From RPQJ01 sp031404015 (GTDB lineage Bacteria; Pseudomonadota; Gammaproteobacteria; Steroidobacterales; Steroidobacteraceae), in assembly GCA_031404015.1 (NCBI GenBank), contig JANNGT010000231.1, positions 1 to 26,675 on the forward strand: a DNA stretch of 26,675 nucleotides, read 5' to 3'. The position numbers were made by a program, and so were the translations under genes. This document shows, in pieces, positions 7,807 through 13,220 of the stretch. Position 1 is the stretch's first letter. Every line of letters starts with the position of its first letter. Below the pieces are notes generated by a model that saw only the letters and a list, made by a program, of their open reading frames with translations, ran no database searches and was not told the DNA's origin.

Positions 7807-8688
7807 ATGAGACTGGGCGTAACGACGATGGTGTTGGCGGGCGTGCTGTGCCTGCAGGCAAACGCCGCACTGGCGGCAGCCACGGCGACCGAGAGCGGTT
7901 CCGACGACAAGGCGTTGTATGCCGCGGTCAACAGCGAGTGGCGCACTGCTGATGCGAAGGCGCGAGACCGCTATCGGCACCCTGTCGAATCGTTGACGTT
8001 CTGGGGCCTGAAGCCCGGCATGACGGTGCTCGAGATCCAGCCCGGCTCGCAGTCGTGGTGGACCGACATCCTGGCGCCTTACAGCAAGCTGACGAACGGC
8101 GCGTTTTACGTGACCGGGGCCGACCTGTCGAATCCCAAGCTATCGGACGGGGCGCGTAAATCGCGCGCGAGTTTTGAAGCTCGTTACCTGAACAAGCCCG
8201 AGCTCTACGGTGACGTGGGCATCGTGAACTGGGGCGACGTGTCGAAGACGCTGCCCGCGAATAAATTCGACTTCATCCTGACCGCGCGTTCGATCCACGG
8301 CTGGATGGATGACGGATCCGATACGGATACCGTTGTCGAAACATTCAAGGAATTTCACAAGGCGCTCAAGCCGGGCGGGATTCTCGCGGTCGAGCAGCAT
8401 CGCGCGAAGCCGGGCACGACACCGGAGAAGCCCGATACGGGCTATCTGACTGAAGCGTTCGTGATTGAGCAGGCAAGCAAGGCGGGCTTCACGCTCGCAG
8501 CGAAATCCGAGATCAATGCCAACCCGAAGGACACGGCCGACCATCCCTTTGGCGTGTGGACGCTGCCGCCGAACCTGCGTTCGACGCCGTACGGCTCGGG
8601 CAAGGACGAAGACCCCGCGTTCGACAAGAGCAAGTATCTGGCGATCGGCGAGTCGGATCGGATGACGCTGAAGTTTTTGAAGAAGTAG
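7807..8688 (+). CDS. Exported methyltransferase-like protein (COG4798 type)
   Basis: 293 residues. Residues 1-23 (MRLGVTTMVLAGVLCLQANA-ALA) form a clear signal peptide, so the fold is predicted to be periplasmic. The Rossmann methyltransferase core follows: GLKPGMTVLEIQPGSQSWWTD (68-87), an acidic strand-2 end in VTGADLS, DFILTARSIHGWMDDG (155-170) and ALKPGGILAVEQHRA. Motif I reads PGSQSWW where relatives usually have a glycine-rich PGGGWY-like loop, so SAM binding may be weakened. The start at 7807 is chosen for the signal peptide and the AGGGG upstream; the open frame further upstream has no such features. It diverges from the PKS operon and could be part of the same locus. A 9-bp tandem array begins two bases after its stop codon. 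Confidence 0.88.
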   Translation: MRLGVTTMVLAGVLCLQANAALAAATATESGSDDKALYAAVNSEWRTADAKARDRYRHPVESLTFWGLKPGMTVLEIQPGSQSWWTDILAPYSKLTNGAFYVTGADLSNPKLSDGARKSRASFEARYLNKPELYGDVGIVNWGDVSKTLPANKFDFILTARSIHGWMDDGSDTDTVVETFKEFHKALKPGGILAVEQHRAKPGTTPEKPDTGYLTEAFVIEQASKAGFTLAAKSEINANPKDTADHPFGVWTLPPNLRSTPYGSGKDEDPAFDKSKYLAIGESDRMTLKFLKK

Positions 8689-8690
8689 GA

Positions 8691-8771
8691 GAAGGGCGGG
8701 AAGCGCAGGAAGGGCAGGAAGGGCAGGAAGCGCAGGAAGCGCAGGAAGCGCAGGAAGCGCAGGAAGCGCAG
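8691..8771 (+). repeat. 9-bp tandem repeat, nine units, directly after a stop codon
   Basis: Nine head-to-tail units of consensus GAAGSGCAG: GAAGGGCGG, GAAGCGCAG, GAAGGGCAG twice, then GAAGCGCAG five times; a partial GAAGGAAG follows. The array starts two bases after the TAG of the exported methyltransferase gene. The unit is a multiple of three, so readthrough would add a Lys/Arg/Gly-rich tail. A degenerate array of the same unit stands at the same distance from another stop codon at 13183-13218. The last five identical units suggest recent slippage expansion. Confidence 0.93.
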
Positions 8772-8779
8772 GAAGGAAG

Positions 8780-8870
8780 AGGCTCCCCTTGAGCCTGGCG
8801 GTTGGCGGTGTTCCTCCTGCCGGCGATTTCTTCGCCGCCCGAAAGCGGCCGGTCGATGGTGCTATCGACC
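8780..8870. terminator. Cluster of three hairpins between convergent genes, possible terminators
   Basis: Three perfect inverted repeats lie between the convergent methyltransferase and NTF2-like genes: AGGCTC/GAGCCT (8780-8796, 5-nt loop), CGGCGA/TCGCCG (8821-8837, 5-nt loop) and GGTCGAT/ATCGACC (8851-8870, 6-nt loop). None has a T tract, so intrinsic termination is uncertain; they may instead protect mRNA 3' ends. Confidence 0.35.
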
Positions 8871-8882
8871 CGTTGCAGACGG

Positions 8883-9383
8883 TCAGGCAGTTGCTCCAGC
8901 CACCTGCCGTCCGTATTCCTCGGAGTCGTACCAGCCCCGGGACGCTTTCACCTTAAGATCACGACCGATATCCCACTCTTCCCAGCCATGCACGGTAAGA
9001 ACGTTTCCTGTCTTGGCTGCGTGCCCTGTGAATGTCCACAGATAGACGACATGAGACCCAGCACAGCGAACTCCGTCGCAGACGAGTCTCATGTCCGGAA
9101 CATCGGCAAAAAACCCGGACGCCATCTCGGTGATACCCTGGCGACCTCGCCATGGCTCACCGCGATTGATCACGATCTCGCCATCATCGGCGAAAAATCC
9201 GGCCACCTTCTGCGGTGAACCGGTGTTCCATGCTGCCGTGTAAGCATCTGCGAGATTCTCGATATCTTTTGGGCTGAATGACATAGCGCGATGGTCCTCG
9301 TTCGTGGCTGCCGCAGGCGACGGCAAGCCTGCGACGCCAATGAGCGCCATGCCCGCAACTTTGAGCGCACATCGACGATCCAT
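8883..9383 (-). CDS. Exported NTF2/SnoaL-like protein
   Basis: 166 residues. The N-terminus MDRRCALKVAGMALIGVAG has a twin-arginine followed by a hydrophobic stretch and AAA near 26, consistent with a Tat (or Sec) signal. The rest is a SnoaL/ketosteroid-isomerase-like cone: IENLADAYTAAWNTGSPQKVAGFFADDGEIVINRG opens it (written here in family order), and the central part reads FADVPDMRLVCDGV and VVYLWTFTGH. Proteins of this fold bind or isomerise small hydrophobic molecules, but no specific activity can be assigned. A GGGGGA stretch lies upstream of the start. It is followed upstream by a second, cytosolic protein of the same fold in the same orientation. Confidence 0.85.
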   Translation of the reverse strand: MDRRCALKVAGMALIGVAGLPSPAAATNEDHRAMSFSPKDIENLADAYTAAWNTGSPQKVAGFFADDGEIVINRGEPWRGRQGITEMASGFFADVPDMRLVCDGVRCAGSHVVYLWTFTGHAAKTGNVLTVHGWEEWDIGRDLKVKASRGWYDSEEYGRQVAGATA

Positions 9384-9480
9384 GTGGCATCCCCCGCTGG
9401 AAAAACTCTAAATCAACTCACTGCCAACAGTCGCCGCAGCCTTCATTTCTTAGTCGGTATTCCGGTCCCGGAGTGTCTGC

Positions 9481-9499
9481 AAAATTGCGGTTCCCGCAA
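9481..9499 (-). terminator. Weak intrinsic terminator after the second NTF2-like gene
   Basis: On the minus strand TTGCGG-GAA-CCGCAA forms a 6-bp stem with a 3-nt loop, followed by TTTT (9484-9481). It is about 67 nt downstream of the stop at 9566. Stem and T run are both short. Confidence 0.4.
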
Positions 9500-9565
9500 C
9501 GCTCGAAAACTGCTCTCCAAAGCGGCAGGTCATCGGGGACTATCGACCCGGGGCGGACCGTCGGC

Positions 9566-9952
9566 TTATGCGATCAATTCGCGAACCTTGGCCGTGTCGA
9601 CGTGTTGCAGGAAAGCGATTGCCTTGCCGTCGGCCAACTTCCACACGTGCGCCATTCTCACTGCACAAGGCTTACCCGACTTCTTGTGGTTCCACGTGTA
9701 CTTGCCGATCGCTACGACTGTGTCTCCATCGGCAACGAATCGATCAACAACAACTGCCCAGTTATCGCTGAAGTCACCGAGCCGCATAAAAACACCCTCG
9801 ACGACAGCCTGAGGACCAATGTACGTGCCCGCCAATGGAAAACCATCGGCCTCGGTCCAGGCAATATCCTGCGCGAAAGCAGCCATCACGGCCGCAATGT
9901 CGCCGGATGCGAAACCCGCATACACCTTTTGAACGAGTTCTTTGTTGGTCAT
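9566..9952 (-). CDS. NTF2/SnoaL-like protein, cytosolic
   Basis: 128 residues with no signal peptide. It reads as a SnoaL-like domain: an N-terminal helix (ELVQKVYAGFASGDIAAVMA), then AFAQDIAWTEADGFPLAG, VVDRFVADGDTVVAIGKYTW and a C-terminal strand AFLQHVDTAKVRELIA. AGAGG lies upstream of the ATG, supporting the start. Many homologues are annotated as ketosteroid-isomerase-related or nuclear transport factor 2 family proteins without proven function. The 182-bp gap to the exported relative downstream contains a weak terminator, so the two are probably separate transcripts. The low identity between them argues for old rather than recent duplication. Confidence 0.85.
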   Translation of the reverse strand: MTNKELVQKVYAGFASGDIAAVMAAFAQDIAWTEADGFPLAGTYIGPQAVVEGVFMRLGDFSDNWAVVVDRFVADGDTVVAIGKYTWNHKKSGKPCAVRMAHVWKLADGKAIAFLQHVDTAKVRELIA

Positions 9953-10001
9953 CGGTAAGCCTCTTGTTAGTCCGTGTCGCGAGAAATCGCATCAAGCGGT
10001 G

Positions 10002-10286
10002 TCAGGCCGCGATCTTCAATCCGACGGAGATGCCGGACTTGGCACATAGGCCCACCAGGTAATCGAGCGACAGCAGTTCAACCTTGCCGCGGGTGATTTC
10101 GGACACGCGCGGCTGCGTGATGCCGAGACGCTTCGAGGCTTGGGCCTGTGTCAATTCCTCCCGCTCAATCCACGTGCGCAACGCTTCGGCGAGTCGTGCC
10201 CGCAGCAGCATGACTTCTGCCTCGTGCGGCGGGAAGCCGAGGTCGAGAAAGATATTTCCGCTCGATTCGGTCACTTTCTTAGCCAC
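10002..10286 (-). CDS. higA: HigA-type Xre-family antitoxin
   Basis: 94 residues with a helix-turn-helix at 45-68 (LTQAQASKRLGITQPRVSEI). The short N-terminal arm IFLDLGFPPHEAEVMLLRARL is typical of antitoxins paired with Gp49/HigB-like toxins. It starts at GTG (10286), with GGAG eight bases upstream, and overlaps the last eight bases of the toxin gene, the usual toxin-first order of HigBA operons. It should bind the palindrome at 10621-10636 and repress its own operon. The frame is intact although the toxin is broken, so it may persist as an orphan regulator or an anti-addiction module. Confidence 0.88.
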   Translation of the reverse strand: MAKKVTESSGNIFLDLGFPPHEAEVMLLRARLAEALRTWIEREELTQAQASKRLGITQPRVSEITRGKVELLSLDYLVGLCAKSGISVGLKIAA

Positions 10287-10611
10287 GTTTTACTCCTTCG
10301 GCGAGTTCGCGCGCGATCCGGTAGCGCTGCATTGCGAGGTCCAGATCGGCCCGTGCCGTCTTCTGCGACTTCTTCTGGAACGCGTGCAGCACGTAAACTG
10401 CGTCCGCAAACTTTCGCAACGTAAATCACCCGGTACGCGCCACTCGGGTCTCGCACACGAATCTCACAGGCACCCGGCCCCACGCTGCTCAGGGGTTTCC
10501 AGTGCTCAGGATCCCGTCCGACCTGAACCATGAACAAGTCATGGCCCGCGCGGCCACCGGAAGCGCAGCCAGATCGTCTCGGGTGCTGCCCACGAAGCGG
10601 ACGGGCTTCAT
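10279..10611 (-). pseudogene. higB: HigB/Gp49-like toxin gene broken by two frameshifts
   Basis: The family sequence is spread over two frames. The N-terminus MKPVRFVGSTRDDLAALPVA is in one frame; near 10541-10553 a base appears to be missing, and the middle (GHDLFMVQVGRDPEHWKPL to SGAYRVIYVAK) is in another; near 10409-10415 an extra base restores the first frame (FADAVYVLHAFQKKSQKTAR to ELAEGVKRG, stop at 10281-10279). Corrected, it is a full-length toxin of about 110 residues that overlaps the antitoxin start. Read straight from the ATG, the frame hits a stop soon after the first lesion. RelE-fold HigB toxins cleave mRNA on ribosomes. Two separate lesions argue for inactivation rather than programmed frameshifting, but assembly error remains possible. 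Confidence 0.82.
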
Positions 10612-10617
10612 GTGGTT

Positions 10618-10645
10618 ATTATACGAATGTTCGTATGCTCGTCAA
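10618..10645 (-). promoter_or_regulatory. Promoter of the toxin-antitoxin operon
   Basis: On the minus strand TTGACG (10645-10640) and a perfect TATAAT (10623-10618) are 16 bp apart. The expected transcription start falls on or within a base or two of the toxin ATG at 10611, so the mRNA would be leaderless. The palindromic operator lies between and over the two boxes. Confidence 0.75.
10621..10636. promoter_or_regulatory. Palindromic operator, likely bound by the antitoxin
   Basis: ATACGAA-TG-TTCGTAT is a perfect inverted repeat with 7-bp arms. It covers the spacer and overlaps the -10 box of the toxin-antitoxin promoter, so a bound HTH dimer would block RNA polymerase, as is known for HigA-type autorepression. 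Confidence 0.7.
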
Positions 10646-10732
10646 GAGCAGTCGGGGTGCCGTCATGCGCGAGCGCTCTCGTAAGCAGACCCTCATAGGG
10701 GAGAAACGACCCTCTGCGGACATTGCGTGTCG

Positions 10733-11005
10733 CTAGAACTGCTCGATGTATTTGAACACGTCAGCGCGCGCCGCATCGCGCGTGCGGTAGCGGTAACGAT
10801 CGGTGCGTTCGGTCTTCAACGTCGCGAAGAAGCTCTCCGTCGCCGCGTTGCCCCAGCAGTTACCCCGGCCACTCATGCTGCAATCGATGCCGTGCTCGGC
10901 GTGTTGTCGCTGGAAGTCCTCGCTCGCGTATTGACTGCCCTTGTGGGAGTGACGCAGCACGCGCTGCGGTTCGCCGCGTCGCACAAGGGCCCCCGCCATG
11001 CCCAA
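10733..11005 (-). mobile_element. IS3-family transposase fragment (OrfB C-terminal core)
   Basis: About 90 residues match the second half of an IS3-type integrase core: ALVRRGEPQRVLRHSHKGSQYA, CSMSGRGNCWGNAATESFF (with the catalytic Glu region) and TLKTERTDRYRYRTRDAARA. The normal HSDxGSQY aspartate is replaced, giving HSHKGSQY. The frame ends at YIEQF followed by TAG, before the usual YNxxRRHSxLGY tail. The N-terminal half, OrfA and both terminal inverted repeats are missing. Homology begins right beside the stop codon of the lipoprotein gene (11007). It is an inactive remnant. Confidence 0.88.
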
Positions 11006-11006
11006 G

Positions 11007-12848
11007 TTACTGCAGGGTCGTCACGAAGTAACTCTGGCTCGTATTGGGCGCGGGATCCAGTCGGCTGATGAGGTACTTGTGCAGGCCGTCGCGGCTGTGG
11101 AACACGAAGAGGCCACGCTGGCGGTACGAGTTTCCCGCGGCCTCGATCGGGGCCAGTGAGAACAGGCCCGTGCGGTTGAGGAAGTCGCTCTCGTAGACGG
11201 CGAAGTGCGTGTAGCAGCGCAGGCCAGATTGATTGGGGCTGCACAGAAACCCATCCGACTCGAGCAGGACGATCTCCTTCGACGTATCGGCCTGGCTGAG
11301 CGAATCGATCTGATACCCGTAGTACTGCGAGGTCGACAGTGTCAGCCGGCCGCTGTAGATCATGTCCTGCGACTGCAGCGCCGACGAACGGAACGTATTG
11401 CCGCACCGCGTGTAGATCGTCGCGCCGTCTTCCTTGAACCAGAGGTTTCCGCACATCTCGTAATCGCCGTGGTACGGCGAGTCGTAGAGACGGGTCACGA
11501 CGCCGTCGCGCACGTCGTACTTCGCGATGTCGCTGGGCGAAAGGCCGTTGTCCGCCGTATACACATAGTCGCCCGACGGATGCAGGCGCCCAAGCGTCCC
11601 GGCGTACAACTGGCCCCAGGTGGTCGTCTCCACGCTCGTCGCCACGTTCACAGTATGGAAGTCGACCCACTGGTCCGCCGCCGGCAGCGCGTGCACGTAG
11701 CCGCGTCCGTCCAGCACGAGGTCGAACACGCGAGTGGATACGTTCAGCAGCTTGGTCGAGGGCGTGCCTGCGAGGAGCGCGGCCAGGTCGACGTAGGTGA
11801 TGAGCGCATCGTGACCGATCGCCACGGACATGCCGTCCGGCGCCACCGACACGGCGGTCGGTGTCCGATTAAGCGCGACCTGCCGCTCCGTGGCCGTCGC
11901 CACGTCGTAAAGATAGAACGCGTTGGTCGGCGCACTCGAGACCATCGCGATGGCGTCGAGCGAGCGGACATACTCTGCGTCGACGACGTCGTGAGGCAGC
12001 GTGCTGCGCGAGAGATAGGCGAGCGGCGTGAGGCCGGGTTCCGGCCCCGCCCCGCTGTATACGGTGTAGCTCGTCTGCACCACGAGCGGACTGCCGGGGA
12101 TTTCGCGCAGGCAGTTGGGGTCGTAGCAGGCCTGGATCGAGACGGCCTCGTCGTGCCTGCCCACGCCGACGGCAACCGGACTTGCAAATGTCAGTTCAAC
12201 GTTCGCGATGCCTTGGCCGGCGACACCGTTGGTGACCGACTGCACGTTGTTGGACGCGGGGAAAACCTTGAACGTCACGCCGCCGGCGGGTGGGCTCGAG
12301 ACGTTGACCGTCTGCGTGACCACGGGCGGCGGTGCGTTTTCCTCGAGGCTCGCGTTGACCGCTACGACCGCGGCCGAGGCCAACGACACCGAGCTCCGGC
12401 TGGACACCGTGTACTCAACGGCGATGCTGGCCGGGCTGCCACGAACCTGCCGTGAGCATTGCGGGTCGTAGCACACCTGGACCGTGACGGTCGCCGTCGA
12501 TGTGCCCTGCTCCAGCTCGACGGGATTTCGCAGATAAACGAGCACATCGGACTCGGTACTGGAGACCGGGTTGAAGTCCGCGTTCGCGACCGCTGGACCG
12601 GTCACGCCAGCACCGACGTACAGGGTGGCCGACGGCGCGTCCTTCACCGACAATCGGACGGAGGTCGTGGGTGCCGGGTCGCCGTAGTTCGCCGTGGCAC
12701 TGACGCTGCGTGATGCCAGCGAGAGCGTGGCGTCGCCCGGCAGCGCCCCACTTGTCCCACCGCCACTACTGCCGCCCCCGCCGCCGCCGCACCCCACCAG
12801 GCAGAACAGCGCACCCGCTGCGGCGATGACGCCAGCTCCCTTTGCCAT
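11007..12848 (-). CDS. Large surface lipoprotein with two CYDPxC repeats and a predicted beta-propeller
   Basis: 613 residues. A lipoprotein signal ends in the lipobox LVGC with Cys20, followed by a Gly/Ser linker (21-33); the residue after Cys is Gly, so outer-membrane sorting is expected. Two repeats of about 110 residues follow, each beginning with an AS-V-A strand and ending in VQVCYDPQC...RGSP (125-137) or IQACYDPNC...PGSP (240-253); the paired Cys probably form a disulphide. From about 275 to the end the sequence has beta-propeller character (AIAMVSSAPTNAFYLYDVAT, VSVAPDGMSVAIGHD, LGRLHPSGDYVYTADNG). I do not recognise a named family. AAGGG precedes the start. The 3' end abuts an IS fragment, but the terminal YFVTTLQ looks like a natural end. 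Confidence 0.85.
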   Translation of the reverse strand: MAKGAGVIAAAGALFCLVGCGGGGGGSSGGGTSGALPGDATLSLASRSVSATANYGDPAPTTSVRLSVKDAPSATLYVGAGVTGPAVANADFNPVSSTESDVLVYLRNPVELEQGTSTATVTVQVCYDPQCSRQVRGSPASIAVEYTVSSRSSVSLASAAVVAVNASLEENAPPPVVTQTVNVSSPPAGGVTFKVFPASNNVQSVTNGVAGQGIANVELTFASPVAVGVGRHDEAVSIQACYDPNCLREIPGSPLVVQTSYTVYSGAGPEPGLTPLAYLSRSTLPHDVVDAEYVRSLDAIAMVSSAPTNAFYLYDVATATERQVALNRTPTAVSVAPDGMSVAIGHDALITYVDLAALLAGTPSTKLLNVSTRVFDLVLDGRGYVHALPAADQWVDFHTVNVATSVETTTWGQLYAGTLGRLHPSGDYVYTADNGLSPSDIAKYDVRDGVVTRLYDSPYHGDYEMCGNLWFKEDGATIYTRCGNTFRSSALQSQDMIYSGRLTLSTSQYYGYQIDSLSQADTSKEIVLLESDGFLCSPNQSGLRCYTHFAVYESDFLNRTGLFSLAPIEAAGNSYRQRGLFVFHSRDGLHKYLISRLDPAPNTSQSYFVTTLQ

Positions 12849-13182
12849 ACACCCTTCTTATTCGAATCGAAATGTAGGCAAAGTATGGTCCGATTGGACC
12901 AAAACGGCAATTTAGAGGAGAACTCATACGGCGCGAGCGGGGCAGCTTTCGAGGTCAAGGATTTCTGATACCAACCGTTCTGCATCCGCCGGCAGCGCCA
13001 GAACAATCGCCGGATGCGAATGTCCGCCTCTGGCCGGTTTTACGCATTGGCCAGTGTCCGCCTTCTAACCCATTTCTCACGTCTGACCAACGCTTTTCCG
13101 AGACCTGGCAAGAAAAAGGTCATTGCAGTAGAAGGGGCCAGACAAAGTGCAGCCAGCTTTTTCTCGAACGGCTAGACCTCGG
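12849..13182. other. Non-coding gap upstream of the lipoprotein gene
   Basis: No convincing gene is present. It contains the TGGTCC-GATT-GGACCA palindrome at 12886-12901 and a possible minus-strand promoter (TTGCCG and CATACT, 17 bp apart) spanning that palindrome. The rest is of lower GC than the flanks, with no recognised RNA or repeat, up to the 9-bp array at 13183. Confidence 0.5.
12886..12901. promoter_or_regulatory. Palindrome in the lipoprotein promoter region
   Basis: Perfect 6-bp arms TGGTCC and GGACCA with a 4-nt centre (GATT), about 40 nt upstream of the lipoprotein start and within a possible promoter spacer. A similar but imperfect sequence, TGGACTTTGGACCA, lies at 1657-1670 upstream of the M16 peptidase gene. 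Candidate operator. Confidence 0.4.
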
Positions 13183-13218
13183 ATGACCTTCCTGTCCTTT
13201 CTGTCCTTCCTGCCCTTC
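13183..13218 (-). repeat. Degenerate 9-bp tandem repeat, four units, directly after a stop codon
   Basis: On the minus strand, two bases after the TGA at 13223-13221: GAAGGGCAG, GAAGGACAG, AAAGGACAG, GAAGGTCAT. The unit, orientation and two-base offset from the stop codon match the larger array at 8691-8771. Its units are more diverged, so it looks older or less recently amplified. Confidence 0.85.
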
Positions 13219-13220
13219 CC

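Noticed and set aside
8691..8771. CRISPR array
   Set aside because: Units are 9 bp and contiguous with no spacers, and no cas genes are present. It is a simple tandem repeat.
8556..8792. Small Glu/Gln-rich protein read through the 9-bp repeat in another frame
   Set aside because: Most of the frame lies inside the methyltransferase gene and the repeat part is low complexity with no ribosome-binding site of its own.
8862..9551. Shared 11-mer CTATCGACCCG downstream of both NTF2-like genes (8862-8872 and around 9540-9550)
   Set aside because: Matches of 11 bases are expected by chance in a window this long, and the flanking sequence does not align, so it is not evidence of duplication.
10279..10611. 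Programmed ribosomal frameshifting in the toxin gene
   Set aside because: Two shifts of opposite sign would be needed and neither site has a convincing slippery heptamer with a downstream structure. Mutation or sequence error is simpler.
11205..12455. Long plus-strand open frame inside the lipoprotein gene
   Set aside because: No recognisable motif; the opposite frame has a lipobox, repeats and a ribosome-binding site.
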